Shown: positions 30,311 to 44,183, counted from the stretch's first letter. The stretch: DNA of 64,000 nucleotides from Parus major (GCF_001522545.3 NC_031781.1:8809487-8873486); one strand, 5' to 3'. Notes: generated by a model from the letters alone, not told the origin. Translations and numbers: made by a program.

Positions 30311-33300
30311 AAGCAAAGCATCAAAATAGAGGGAATAGGGTTATCATGGCTGGATACCACTTTCCTGCCATTTTCCTTTCCCAGCTGATGTACAAACCCC
30401 AAATTTGATTGGCCCATTAGACTTTTGCTCTGCACTTATTCAGTAGACAAGTAATTGAGAGCTTTCACTTCTGAGTTACTACAGCAGCCAAGCTGGCTCA
30501 CAAGCCTGCAAATATAGAAATTTACAGTTTATTGAATGTGTGTGTGTAGAAGACAAATCAGGTCATCTATCAGAATATACATATCTCATTTATATTTTTT
30601 GAAACCTCCCTCACTGGGGTCTTGCCTGAGCCATGCAGCAGGGCTGTCCCACAGAAGCTGCTGTTCTGAGGAGCCAAGACACGCAGTAGTTAAAAAAAAT
30701 CTTATTTTCTTATATCTTGCCTCCAAAGGGCTGCCTCTGGCACCACTGGAGGAAGTCACCCAGTGTTTTGTTCTCGTAAACTGCCCCTTTGATCAGCTGT
30801 GATTTGAGCGGATCAAACAGCTCTGAGGACGTAACCACAAATCCCAGGATGTGCTATGACGGGCAGGGAAGTGGTGTCTCCAGCATGAGCTGGCAAAGCC
30901 CTGGCCATCACAGTCGGGAAACAGCCCCCTACCCTGACCCAGCCTGAAACCCCCAGTGGGCATCTCCAAGCTGCCACAATGGCCAAAGCCGACAGTCTGG
31001 CTGGAGCAAAACTCCTGGGATCTGGCTCAACAGGGAAACACTCCTGCCCTTCCAGCATGCTTGGCCAAAGTGTTGGCACTGCTCTGCCCAGCCCCAGGCA
31101 CATGGAAGGTTTTCTCACCATCCCAGTCAGTGCTGACTGCTCCATGGCTGCTTCCTGTCACCCAGCTCCTTCCCTGTCTTTGGGAGCTCACACAACCCTC
31201 ATATCTGCTGTCTGGGGCAATCCCTGAGCAGCAGAGCCAGCTTGGAGGGATCTGACCCCAGCCTGGATGAAAGGCAGCCACACGCCTCAGGTAAGTGCCA
31301 TGTGCATGTGTCCATGTGCATCCTCCTGAGCACACAGAGAAGGGCTTGGGTAGAAAATGAGATTCTCAAAGATCAGGCTGTACCATGACATTGCATGTTT
31401 GACATATTTTTTCCATGTATAATAAGCAAGGGACAGGAGCTCAGCACACAGCTCCTCAGGAGGGACCTGAGTGGTCCCTGCATCTGGTCTCCCAATAAAA
31501 TACTTGGATATACACAAACCAGCATGTTCCTTATGTCTTAAAATTGTGTTGTTGTGGGAGGAGCTGCCCTACAAAGCAAAGTCCAACTATTTGGCACCAC
31601 AAAGGTGCAGCCCCATGTAGAATCTCATTCTGGCTCAGAATCTCTGCTGGCTAATAAAGAGTTGAGTGCATGTTCTGCTCTTTCTCTCTGTGGCAGCACT
31701 AACAAGCCCTTTTCTCTACCAGTTCAGGTCTTTGCACACACATTCTCAGGGGCCTTGAAAAGCCCAGAAAAACAGTGGGACAAGCACACTGATCTTACAT
31801 AACTGATGTGCACAAAAAAAGGCATGTAAGATGGTCATGGCTTTTGTGCTCCAAAATAAGGGAGCAGAGGGTTTCTGGTGGACTGGATGAGACCAGCCAT
31901 CATGGGGGACAGAGCACAGTGCCCCTCCAGTCAGCCACCCTCCCCTCCATCAAAGGGACATCAGCCTCCACAATTTGCTTGTGTCACAAGTCCCCTCTCA
32001 GTTACCTTTTGCCAGCTCATATGGCTGCCAGCTCATGGCTAGGAGCTCATTTGGCTGGGTTTGGTGTTTTTCTTAAATCTCAGCTGCTAGAGTCAGGAGA
32101 ACATTGGTTGTGATCCATATTTTTTACCTAAAAACAAGGGTAATTTCAGCACTTGGTGTTCTCGGGTCACTTGGAATTACAGCAGGGAAAAATCCCCTCT
32201 CTCTCTCCAAAACCCAGTAGGTGGATGAAAACAACACTCAAAATGTTCATTTTGGTCAAATTTCTTGATTCTGGCCATTCATACCAACAACACGGAACAG
32301 AGAGATGTTGAACTCACACTGGCAGATGCTTGGGTTCAGGGAAACAGGGCAAAAAAGTAAAACTCTACACAAGATAAAGGCACAGAAGGTATGAGACAAG
32401 GATGGTGCTGGACCAGGCTGGGTGGGAAATGGAGGATGAAATTCCTCCATCAGAGGTTTTGTCATGGAGAAGGGTGGAGGCAGATAGCAGGCAGGGAGGT
32501 GGCAAGCCCAGGGCTGCCAAGGGCCAGGGACCAGCCCTAGCAGACACTTTGCATGGGCCAGCCTTAAGCATATTTCCACAGAGCTGGAGGGAAACCCCAG
32601 CTGCAGTCCTGAAAAATAACAAATAATAAAAGTGGCTGTGAGCAGCAGCAGGGCTGGCAGGAAACATTCCCAGTAGCAGCTGCTTCCTGAGTGCGACATT
32701 TATTTGATCCCCTGGCACCATCTGGGCCATGCCCTACTCTTTGTTTTCATTAAGAGTTTAGAAAAACAATTCAGCTTTGACTAATTGCTTTTTAAGGTCC
32801 CAGGCTCGCCCTTTCTCCTCCCCCCACATTTCCTCTCTCAACCCCTCACCCTCCATCCATGCCCTCCATCCAGCTCTCCCATCCATGCCACATAACTCCC
32901 CTTGGCCCTGTGTTCCCAGACATACCTGGTGTCCCCTAGTGCCAGGCAGGACACAACTTCACACGTTGTCCCACATGAGCATCATCCTTTGCCTGCACAG
33001 GCAACAGCGGCACAAGCACAACAATGCATGCTGAAGCAATGTGTGCCAGACAAACCCCAAAATGTCCTGCTGTGCTGGGTTGGAGCTGTGTCCGCCTTGG
33101 CAAGGAAGATGAAGCGGTTCAGCAGCACCATCCAGGACAACCGTGCTGTGAGTGGACACCTCCCAAATCCTGTGGGCTGGGAGCTGCTGGTGCCCTGTCC
33201 AGACCCCTCACAGTCCTCTTTCCATCTTCAACATGAGCGTGTTGTCCTAGGGGAGGCAGCCCCATGACCCAGCCCAGAGAGGGAGCTTGTTTAGCTGAAC

Positions 33301-36300
33301 GTGTATTTTCCACCCTGGAATAATGAGTGAGTAAAAAGTCAAGCCTTGATTTGAAATCCTTGCCACGCTGGAAGGGGGTTGTTGTTGCACAGGATTTGCA
33401 TGTTCCCCCCTCACCCGGTGTCCTCACCTGATGGCTTTAGCAGGATTCGCAGGGAGGACAAGGAACCAGAGGAATTCCGGCCCCCTAATTACACTTGCTG
33501 GGAGGAATTTGCTTTTGCAATATCCCTGCTGAGTTAACCTAACAAGCATGGAGACGAGCCTTTCTTATTTAATTAGCAGCTCCACCATGAAGTCCCCTTC
33601 ACAGCACGCACACGCCGGGCTGCCCCCTCCTCGAGAGCCCTGCCGGTGTTTGTTCCCTCTCCCCTCACCCTTTGCCCTTTGCAATCCTCTGCGAAAGCTC
33701 AAAGCACTTGTATGCCTTCCTACTCCCACTTTCCGGTCCTAAAAGGTGCGCTTGGGTCGAGGCAGCGGCTCTGTTTCCTTGCTCCTTCCTAACAAGTGCT
33801 TCCTGCTCCTTGCTGCCTGTGATTATGTGGAGCTCACGAAGCGCTGGGATTTCCTCCCCTGGAAAGCCCGCTGGTCCCACGGAGCTGGCTCTGCTCTGCT
33901 CTGGGTAACTCATTACTGCAGCCCTGCAATCTCGGCTGGGAAACAGCCGCGTGGGAAACCGCAGCCACCAGCCGCGCTCCCGCTTCCTACGGCGGCAGGT
34001 TGGCAGAGGGCTGATCCCTCTGCAGGGGGAAATTGGCCAAGGGGTGCTTTGGGGAGCTTTCTCATCCAGTGGGGCTTGCTGCAGGACGGAGGTGGCAGGG
34101 ACAGGGGGACCGTGGTCACTGTGGATTGCTGTGAGTCGCTTCAGAGCCATCAAAGCCCGCAGGTCGCACCCAAGAGGGCTCGGTGAAGGTCACAGGTGGA
34201 GCTTGGCTTCCAAACAGGGATCAGTCTGGTTCCAGGTGTGCTGTGAAAGGCAGCCAAGGTAGCAGAGATCAATGGTGGGCCAGGCTTATGCTGCCAGAAC
34301 AAGGACTGCCAAGGAAAACACTCTGGGGGTTTGCAGGCTAAAGCACTGACCCCCTCCAAGGTAGAGCTGTGCTGGCAAAACTCTGCAGTGAAGAGACTTG
34401 TCTTATACTTCACGCTAGCTAGAATTGTGCTGTAATGAGAGAAAACAGAAAAATAGGCTTTCTGGACCTCAAGAATCATGGTGCTGGACTCAACTGTGGT
34501 GTCTGGGAATACTGTATTTTCCCCTGCCATGAACTGTGGGGTTTCAATGGCTCCAGTTTGCACCCTTAAGCCATGTGGGCATGTGTCAGCTTCAAATAGG
34601 TACACCACAACCCTCTATCCAAAAAGTTGTCCAGCGAGACTTTCCTTATCACCCGTGCCCATCTGCTTTCCCGCTTTGCTGACTGTGTCAGTCCAGCTCT
34701 GAAGCAGAGGCTCCTGCAGCCATCCCACTGCTCACAATTCCACGTCAGCTCCATCCAGAATGGAGAGGAACACGGAGACAGAACTGTCACCTGCCTGCTG
34801 AAAGAAAGGAGAAAGGACAGGGCAACAGAGAAGCAACTCTGCAAGCAGGTGCAGCAGTGGCTTTGCATGACTACAGGATGCCAGAAGAAACGAACCAGGA
34901 CATGGCCACCACATGGCCTTTCTGGAGCAACAGTAAGTTCAGATATTAGCCTCTTGTTGAGGATTGAACATGCTCAGTGGGCTGGCAGAGGAGAACAAAG
35001 CCAGTAGCCCTCCTGGAGGTGTGCTGTTGAGCCAGCACAGAGCCCAGAATTAACTGGTGGATAGATTAATGAAGTTATCTACGAACACAAGCAAGGGGGA
35101 ATCAAATGGGTCTAGGAGGAAAGCAAAAAGAATCACAATAATTATTGATCAGTTGAGGTCTTTCTGGCTAAAACCACCTTTACACAGGAAATAACCCAAA
35201 GCATAAGTGTAGAAGAAGTTTTGGGAGAACAGCCCAAAGTCCCATCCTCCCACCTGGATTGTGGGCCACAGGACAGACAGGAGGAAATGGGGAAAGCTGG
35301 AAGGAACGTGGTAACAAGCCCCACTCTTGGCCATGGCTGCAGGCCGCATGTGTGTGGAGGAAAGGAAACCACTCTGTCCCTTAGGGATGGGTCTCTTGCC
35401 AACTGTTGTACAGCACAGCAGCTTGGGTTTCTCCAGGGCCAAAGCCCAGGAGGTGCAGAGAAGAGGTGCACACGGGAACTACACCTGTGTGGGCAGTGTG
35501 GATGGATGGCATGGAGGAGACATGCTGTGATGACTCTGAAGTAGTCAATAGGGCACTGCTCATTTCCACAATGAAATCATCTAAAACATGCATGTGCTGT
35601 CTCCTATGGCATCCAGCCCGGTGGCAGGCGCTGCTTGGGGTGGAGGCTGTCCCGGCAGGCTGCAGGAAGCGTGACTCGGGTTTCCAGCGCGAAGGAATGC
35701 CGGGCAGCGGCAGCCAGCTTCCTGCTGCATGTTTCCTGCCCCTGTCCCTGCTCCCCACCACGGCCACAGCCTTACTGGAAACCCTGAGTGCCGCTCAGTG
35801 TTCCCAGCCCAGTCACCGGCACTGCCCAGGTGGCAACGGGCTGGTGTGAGCCACGGCCTTGCTCTCACCCTTCCCCTCTGCTTTGTTCACAGGCTCTCCT
35901 GGTTTGCAGCTGCATTAGCTAGGCAGAGGGTTCATGCCTGCAGGGTTTGGGCTCACAGAGCTGTGCTGCCTGATAGGAACAGAGCTCTCCATTCTCCAAC
36001 CCTCACTCCCTCCCATCACCAAAGACCCACACCCAAGCTCCCCTCCAAGGATCTGGCTTCATCTTCTCCTTGCCCATTCTACATCTATCCCAGCCTGCAC
36101 CAGCAGTTTCTTGCTCTTCAAATCCATCTCCTCTTGTGCAGATTCCTCTGCCAGACCTGGTCACTGTCACTGGAGGATGCTGCAACTTTCTTGGGACCAA
36201 ATTTAGCCCCAAAGCTGCTTAGCAACACCATGGATCAAATCTCACCACTTCCAGCCCAGCCCTCTTCACACCATTTGGTCTCACCTTGACCTTGTTTCTG

Positions 36301-37959
36301 CAGCACAGATATCTCCCTGTCAGGCTTTTGCAGGGTTCTCTCTGCACAGCTCCAGCCTCATCCCCAGTGTGACTTTTCTTCCTGCAGGGCAGCCCTGAGC
36401 CTTCTTGCCCTTTTCTCCTTTCACAACATTCTGAGGATGGATAAACTCACTCCACTTGCCTTCTGGGAATCCCCAGCCCTTCCTTCACACCACAAACAGG
36501 AGTTACCTCCATGCTTACACCCCGCTGTGGGCATCACCTGGCAGCTGAAGGCTTTTGCCAGGCCAGACAGCAGGCACCTGCCTCTGCCATGGAACACCAG
36601 GGATGCCAGTCCCCAGGCACACATCAAATCAGTGTCATCTAAAATGCACCTCAGCTGGCTGGCCAGGAGCGTCTCACTCTGCACTAGGTAACCACCTAAT
36701 CTCCCCAGAAACAGTCCTCCAAGGCTGTTCCTGTTCAGGCACTGATAAAAATCTGACCAAGATGTTTTCAACAGTAAGCTGGGAGTGATTACAAAGCAAC
36801 CGACCCCTACCCTCCAGCTGGGAAAGCTCAGTTTGGAGTTTTCTTTAGAAACGTGGAATTTTTTTTAATAATTTTTAAAATTTTAGTCTCTGGTGCCAGC
36901 ATGACTTTGGGGTGGTCCCAAATGTGGCTTCCTGGGGTTGGGGGAAGGGAGAGGGAATAGACCAGAGGTGAGACAGAGCTCTGCTCTCCTCCCACCAGCA
37001 AAGTGCCATTGTGGCACTTGGGTAGCAATGAGAGGGGAGCAGGGGCTGGACCTGGATTAATCTCCAGCAAAGTCAGGCAACACTTTTGCTCTTGGCAAGG
37101 TAACAGAGCTCTACCCCACTAATGCCCAGGGAGCAGGGTGAAGAAAAAGGGGATGGCAGGGTAAAATGAAGCAGTAGCTCCTGCACTGGCCTTTCACCTC
37201 CTGCTCCCTTTGGGAGTGTGCACAGCACAGCTCCACTTGCACTCACATCTCAGACAATAAGTAAATCCAGTACAGAGACGTGGACAGGGCACCCCAGCAG
37301 TAGCTCTGCCATGTAGAGAGGCCAGTGACTACACCTGTCATGGCCCATCTTCCTCCTCCAGGCCCCCACATCAATAGTGTTTGCCATTGCCCCATGGTGT
37401 GCAAGACATGGCTCTAGTCTCTACCTGCTACTTCTCGCAGTTGGCAGGGCAAGAGTGTGGCCGTGGGCTGGCTCTCCAGAGGGGAGAGCCATCCTTGGAG
37501 GTTTGCAGGCCTTGACTGAGCAAAGCCAGAGCTGAGCTGATCTAGGATCAGTAACAGTTCTGCAGTCTCAGGCTGGAGCCCCCCAGGAGTGGCTTCCAGC
37601 CAACATCTCCAAGACCAATCCCCCTCTCCTGTGGCCATGCCAGCTGGAGCAATGCCTGCCCTGGAGCAGCAGACAGAGCTGCTTATGTGATGGATCCCAG
37701 ACTCACATCAGTGAAACTCTCCAGGCTTGCCACAGACTTGCACTGCAATAAAATGAGTTACACCCCTCCAGGTAGCCTTGATCCTCCTGGCTGGGTAAGT
37801 ATAACACAGACCCAGCAGTGCAGAGATGGGCACTGCCATCAAGGCAGGGCCACATGTCTGTGCTGGACATCGCATTTTCCTGGGCCAGGGCTGCACGGGC
37901 CCATACACACCCACAGGCTCAAAAACCATCACCCAGCACTTCTTTGCAGCTCATGGCAT

Positions 37960-38215
37960 TTATATATGTAGTTATCCATTAATTTAAAGAACACCACAAA
38001 AATCCTATCACAGATAAAGTACTTGGCATGAAGGTGAAGGAGATGGCAGTTTTGGCTGGAGGACTTAAATACCCTCCCTTTATAGTGCTGCCAACCCACA
38101 GCACAAATGTGTCAGTGAATGAAAACGATTCTGTGAAATTCAACAGGCTCATTAGTTAAAGGCATTAAAGGTGAAAATTGACCGAAACACCCCAGAAAGT
38201 AAATCATGTCAGGAA
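37960..38215. promoter_or_regulatory. Candidate conserved element: RUNX plus inverted GATA pair
   Basis: TTATCC (37972-37977) is followed by RUNX-type ACCACAA (37993-37999), CTATCA (38005-38010) and AGATAA (38012-38017). The block is AT-rich and low in CpG, and it contrasts with the surrounding DNA. It lies about 16 kb before the probable distal GATA2 first exon. A purine/A-rich tract follows directly. Confidence 0.4.
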
Positions 38216-38305
38216 AAAAAAAAAAAAAAATTAAAAAAAATTAAAAAAGAGGAAAAAGGAGCAAAGGAAAAAAGAAGCGGGGGGAAAGAAAAGAAAAAAA
38301 AAAAG
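38213..38305. repeat. A-rich/purine low-complexity tract
   Basis: About 90 bases are almost only A and G with a few T. It begins with an A run at 38215-38230 and is followed by GGAAA-type repeats. Open frames through it encode lysine-rich nonsense. Confidence 0.85.
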
Positions 38306-41300
38306 TCCTCGATAAACATGAGAGTGGCAGCAAGATCCCAAGGAGAACAGAATTAGCCAAGCACTGGGACACAAGTCCTCCACTGCCACTGTGAGTCTGG
38401 CTCAACCCTGGGGCTGGACTCGGTGCACGCCACATCTGTGTTTGGGCTAAATAAAGTATTTAATTAGCACTCCAACTAGCAAAGAAAGTATCACTACCTG
38501 ATCTCGGGGAGCAACAGGTATTTTTAAAAACAACCTATTTTAATCCTTGGGGCCATAGGGAAATTATGAACCAGTCACTTGATGATCAGAGGAAAATTAA
38601 AAGTCCAGCTTCAGTGACAACAAAAATAACACAAAGTCACGAAGTGCAATAAACAGCAGAGGGACCAGAAGGCTCTTTAAACAGGTTTTTAATCTCCTCT
38701 CCCCTCTGCTCATAATATTGCCTTTATTATTTTCTGATGTGGAACCTGATTCTCACAAGTGCGGTGGATGCTGACAGCAGGGTAATGGAGCAGCAGCAAT
38801 TTCTCCTGGGCAGACCTTGGTGATTTAATATGCCTGCAGAGAGAGAGAGAAGGGCAAGAGGCAGCTCAGGAGGACACAGTGAGCTGGGCCAGGAGGTGCC
38901 AGCAATAAACCCAGTGATTAAGAGCTGGCCATGCTGAGCAGGGTTCAGCAGCAAAGGGTAAATGATGGCCAATCACACCAGCACCATGTCCCTTCCCAGT
39001 GCTCTGCCATGCCTGCCACAGCCCTTGGCACTGGTGAGGAAGGTGTCCCAAGGACAGAGATGGGTAAAGGCAGTGAGAGCTGTGTGCTGCAGCTCATTGC
39101 CCAAGTCTGCCCATAGCTGAATTTTGCCAGTCCATGCTCATGTTCCTGGCAATCCTGGAGAGCCAGGTTGTTGCACAAGTCCCCCTTGCAGCCAAAGCCC
39201 CACTTATTTGAGAGGGCATTTACCAAGAGCCCCACAGAACAGAGAAACAGGATGGATCACTGAGAGGAAGGTTATTGCCTGCCCAGCACACTGTACTGAA
39301 TGCCACAGGGGACAGCTGGGCCATGGAGCCAGTGGGGGAAAGTCTCTGCTGGGTTAAGAAAAAGGAAACTTGGGACCTGAACAGCAACTTTCCTGTTGCC
39401 ATCCCACACTTGGCTTCTCAGGGCTACTGTAACCATCATCTCTGCCATGTTTCACTGTTGAGCTTTCCATGGCCATTCATGACCACCCAGGTTTTGACCA
39501 TTGGTGTGAAACCAGCAGCAGTGACAGACTGAAGGAGAATATCTAATGGTGGGATACTGGTGGCAACACAACACTGGCGGTCTGGAAAGCAAAGGGTACC
39601 GGAAGGAGAGCTCATGTCCCATCCACCCCTGCACAAGAGCACCCGCTGCCAGGGAAAGCTCTTCTGGTGCTTACAGTCCCTGTGCTGCCTGTGCCCTTCT
39701 GCCTGACAGAGGGGCACGTGACTGCAGCTGGAGTGATGGATGGGGCTGGAGTCCCTCTTTAATAGTATCTCACAGTGGTTTCCGTAAGTTGATGGAGATT
39801 GCACAACACTGCCAACTGCCATGCCGGATATATTTTGCAACCAAGGCTTCTATGCCACATCTGTAAGATGATATGCCAGGGTCTTCTGAGGAGGTCTGGG
39901 GAAGTCTGAGCACAGGAAGAAAAAAAGAAAAGGAAAATAAAAAAGTCAACAAACCTCTTTCCATAGCAGCTATTTTGGTGAGGAACCCTGGGGTGAGAGA
40001 GGCCAGCACCAGCCAGCTTTGGAAGCACAACAGCCCAGCAGGCTTGCTCAGAGCTCTGCCCACTCCCAGCTGGGAGAAGGTCCCTTTCCCACGTGTGGGT
40101 GGCAGCACACCATGAAACACCCAGACAGGAACTGTAGACAAAGTCTGTTCTCACCAGGAGTAGCTGCAAGGCAGGGCTTGAGGTGGCAACATCCCTCCCT
40201 GGGGAAGAAACGCTGCTGAAGTATGGAGGAGGTGTTGGACAGCTGCTGAGGGTGGCTGTGGGCTGTCCCAGATGATGGCCCTGAGATGTGCCATCCTTGT
40301 CATCCAGGTTCAGCTGCTCATGCCAGAGAGAGAAAGCTCCCATAGCTTGAGCTCGTGCCATCTCTCATCTTCTTGGCCTCTTTCCAGAAGAGGAGAAAGG
40401 ACTTCAAGGATACATTACTGAACTCGAGGATGTTGAAGAAGATGTTCAAAGTCACACTAGCCTAGCTGGTACCACACGTCTTGGACATCAGCAGCTCTAT
40501 GGCAGAAGCCCTCAGCAGTGACCCAAAGTAACATTGACTCTCAACATCAACCTGCACATCAGCATCACACCTCAAACCCCTCAACAATATTAAAATTCAT
40601 AACATAATCACAAATGCTAGCACACCCCACAGCAGTATCCCCACAAAATCACCTTCTTTGGAAAAACTTTGGGCCCAGCAGAAGAGCTGGCCTGTTGATT
40701 CCATCAGGTTAAGGAGGCCAAGCAAAGAGAACTCTGGAGTCACTGTGTTCCCACATGAAACCATCAGCTTCTGCTTTAGGAGAAAAGAGAATCTCTGACA
40801 CAGGGAACCTGTAAGAGTTGATAGACCAAAACAAGCCATGAGGGGCAGGAGCATCAAAGACAGGTGCTGAACTCCCTGTGCAACAGCTTCTCATCAGCAA
40901 GGAGATGTGGATGCAGAGGGGAAGATGGAACCAAGGCTTCAAAGATGCTCAGAGTTTACGTGGCTGAAAATTAAAGTGCTGGGACATCTTTTCAGCCTGC
41001 ATTTAACAGTGGGGATGAGATAATATCAGAAAGCTGAGCAGAGAGCAACTCTTGCAAAAGACTGATTATGCCAGCAAGAAACAAAGCTGAAAACTTTATG
41101 GCAGTGCCTCCATCACCTTGGAGCTGTGCTCTGCCCTGTGTGGGATCCCTAGATGCTGACCAATATGGATCCAGTCACATGTTCCCCATCACTGATGAGA
41201 AATGGTGCTGTTCACATCACTCCCCTGCCTTGTGATGGATCTCCCTGCTCCTACTCCCACGGGAGCAAGCAGCTCTTTTGTCCCCAAATCAGATGGGTTG

Positions 41301-43494
41301 GAGACCCTTCATGTACCACAAGTCTCTTGTTCTTAATGGGTGCTAAGAAAACTGCTGCTGCTGCCTGGTGCCCTGTGGGCAGGTTTGACAGCCAAAATGC
41401 TCCCTGGGGGGCCTGGGCTCAAAGCAGTATAATTGTGTATGTCTCAAGCACAACCATCAAGATCCAGAAGGGAGTGGAGACCACAGACAGACCCTGTGAC
41501 ACACAGAGTGAGGACATTGAAGAAATAACATGGAAAACATTCCCTTCAAATTTCCATACACACCCTCACTCCTGGGAGAAAAAGGGAAAGAAAGAAAGAA
41601 ATGGAAGGGAAAAAAAAGTATCCTTTTCAAAGCAAGGATGTGGCAAGGCCCAAACATTCTCCCCTGATACATGAGCCAGGATGCAAAGATGCTGTTTTTA
41701 TCATGAGGAACAAAGGGACTTTGCTATATCTTCCACTTAATTCATCTTCCATCTCTACAGGTGAGGGCAGCTTAGCTTCACATTACTGATTGCTGCCCCG
41801 TGCCTCAGTTTCCCCACCAGTAAATCAGGTTGACACTCACCCATGGCAGAGCCAGACAATGAGCCGTATCCTGAAGCTGCAAAGCCCTTGGAGGGCCTTC
41901 ACAGACTCCACCATCCATCATTGTCTACAACATGAACACAGAGCTTTTGTAGTGTAAAGAGCAGGTCCCAGACAGGGAGAGACACGGCCCTTTGGGGCTC
42001 AGACCCTCTCCCCTCTCCTCCTCCAGAAACAGTCCCCTTCCCCTCATCTTCTTCCTGCACAGGCCAGACGCAGAGCCAAGCTAATAATTCAGATAACAGA
42101 ATTAAACTGATCCTGATTAGGAAAAGCCTTTACCCTGAAGAAAGCAAACTCTGGCTCAGTGCTGCCTGTAATCCAATAGTCTCCCATGGCCGTGCAGCAA
42201 ACCCGAAACCTGCCTCCAGGCAAAGGCACTTTGTCTTGGAACAAGGGAAGTTAAATGTGCTTAATGGGAATTTTGACACGTTTTGCTTTGATTTCACTAA
42301 TGTTACAAAAGTAACTCTTGGAAAATATTTCAGCCCCTCCATGAGAAGTCAGGTTCTTGTGTGTATGGACAAGCTGCCCAGGCAGGCCCTTTGGAAAGGG
42401 ATTGTGGCTGTGGGGACAAGAGGTCTTGGTGCCAAATCTCTTCACACTTTCCTGGTTGCAGCTGTTTCTTTATGGGTCCATCAGGGAGGCAGGGACCCCT
42501 CAGCTCTCCCAGTTTTTAGTGGCACCTCTGGGCCAGCCAGCATCACAGATGGGTCCTCATCTTGTTTGCCCATACAGACCAAAAATGGGGAGATAATCCA
42601 GGTTGGGGGGCCTGTGACTGCCAGGATGGTGGGTCTGGCACAGTTTTAGTGGGCACTGATGATAAAGGTCTGCTTGATGGGCATCCCATGGGGCCCACAG
42701 AAACATCCATCACAAGATACAGGAAAAAAGGATATACGTGGGAATTGCTAAGAGGGGAGATGCAAAAACAGCACCCACCTGCAAGACCTTTCAGGAGGCA
42801 AAGATGGGTTGTCTGCAACATGCCCTGGGGCAAAGGAGGATCCTTCTCTATTTTCCACTTCATTTGTGCTGTTTGAGTATGATAGGGCAGGCATTCCTTG
42901 TAGAATGACCACCAGCTCCTGGGCTCTCTTAAATGCATCTCCCCTCTCTGTGGAATGGAAAACAAAGTCATTAGGTGTTCTTCTGGTTGGCATTTGTCAC
43001 TGTCAAGGACAGTAGTGGCCACTGCCATGCCTCTGGGGGGTGGGAGAGGTGTTCCCCCTTGCCCCGCGGAACCTCTTGGCAGCCCCTCCTGGGGCTCCTC
43101 CCCTCCATCCTCCCAGCACTGTTTCCAGCCCCAGGCTGGAATTCCATCTGCCCAGGCAGAGCAGGGTAGGATTCAGTGTGGGCACGATGGTGACACAAGC
43201 CCATTAGTAACTCCCTGAAGCTTCAGCTATTTTTTTTCATTTGGCACCAAAACAGGACCTGGTGCTTCCCTGGTCCTCAGTGACGGGGCCAGGGAGAGGT
43301 CCTGTGTGTTAAATGAACCCCATGGACATTTTGGGTGCATGTAACTCTGAAACACTGGGGAAATACAGGAAGGGGGAACAAGATGCCTTCCACAGTGAGG
43401 GTCTAAGGTTTGGGTAAAAACCTGGGACAGCAGGGCAGGACATGCTCTTCCCAGTGTCTGGGTGCTCCTCCACTCCACATTCAGAGACAGGAGC
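38306..43494. other. Intergenic interval between purine tract and LTR
   Basis: No gene is recognised. AT-rich, element-like stretches occur at about 38430-38760, 41000-41100 (GATAATATC near 41020) and 42080-42345 (AGATAA near 42095). One copy of a direct-repeat pair lies at 42916-43014. Other frames are chance frames. Confidence 0.5.
42916..43014 (+). repeat. Dispersed repeat, copy 1
   Basis: About 99 bases align with 46273-46373 in the same orientation. Shared strings include CTCTTAAATGC, TCCCCTCTCTGTGGA, TGGAAAACAAAGTCATTA, ATTTGTCACTGT and AAGGACAGTA. The family was not recognised. It is either an old interspersed repeat or a duplicated non-coding element. Confidence 0.8.
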
Positions 43495-43499
43495 ATCCC
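43495..43499. repeat. Target-site duplication ATCCC, left
   Basis: ATCCC immediately precedes the LTR and is repeated exactly at 44179-44183 after its last base. A 5 bp duplication is the size usual for ERVL-type integration. Confidence 0.85.
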
Positions 43500-44178
43500 T
43501 GTCTTGGTTTGAAAATACAGGTGTCTGCTAAGGAAGGCAGGGGCTTCCCTTGAAATGAAAAATTTAAACCCACTCCATCTAAATTATTATAATTTTGAAA
43601 TTAAGGGGCTCTCAGGCAAAGATATGGGAGTAGCAATAATAGTTCTCTACTAGTATGTATAAATTAAAAACAAAACCCTACAACTTAATAGGAAAATTAA
43701 AATAAAATGCAGTAGTACAAAACCCTGTCAGTCAGAATACAACCTGACACCCTGTTGGTCAGGGTTTTGATAGCAGTCAGATTAAATGGTGGCTGCTGTC
43801 CTCCTGGAGTGACAGATGTGGTTCTGTTGAAGCAGTGATCTGTAGAAGGTTGTTGTTTTCCTCTGAAGATCCAGTGGTGGAGTAGATGGGTCTGGTCTTC
43901 CTCTGGGAATCCAGTGGGAAAAGGTTGACTGTAGTGTTCCAAGTCTCAGATTATATCCAGTAGGAATGCTTGGCTCCTCCCCCTGGATGGAGCATCTCAC
44001 AATGGGATGATGTAATTTTATCGGTCCTGCAGTGAGACTCAATAGCCCATTAAAAGAAGATCTCGCCCTGGAGGGAGGATGGGTCATGGAAGAGATAAAG
44101 AACACTGCCCCACCTGGTTTTAACAGATGGTCATAGAATACATACTCCTGGTTACATCTTGCATTGCAACCCAAAACA
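43500..44178 (-). mobile_element. Solo LTR of a songbird endogenous retrovirus (ERVL-like)
   Basis: The 679-base element begins TG and ends CA and is flanked by the perfect 5 bp duplication ATCCC. I recognise the sequence as a common passerine LTR. Read on the minus strand, it starts TGTTTTGGGTTGCAATGC and carries a TATA-like GATATAATCTGAG (plus-strand 43946-43958). It ends AAACCAAGACA. There is no internal gag, pol or env region and no second LTR, so recombination between LTRs has left a solo copy. A 5 bp duplication points to ERVL rather than ERV1 (4 bp) or ERVK (6 bp). The intact duplication indicates a fairly young insertion. Confidence 0.88.
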
Positions 44179-44183
44179 ATCCC
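44179..44183. repeat. Target-site duplication ATCCC, right
   Basis: This is the exact partner of 43495-43499 and directly follows the terminal CA of the LTR. Confidence 0.85.

Larger units (their letters stand above)
28721..37950. other. Intergenic interval, middle third
   Basis: No gene is recognised. The open frames are short and lack protein character. Contents include a homeobox/MEF2 motif block (29090-29540), a degenerate CR1 fragment (about 30195-30310), AT-rich islands near 33475-33600 and 35040-35160 (TTATCT at 35075), and otherwise featureless sequence. Confidence 0.55.

Noticed and set aside
40180..40560. Possible processed pseudogene near GAGGAGAAAGGACTTCAAGG
   Set aside because: It resembles coding text locally, but I could not identify a parent gene, a poly(A) tail or flanking duplications.
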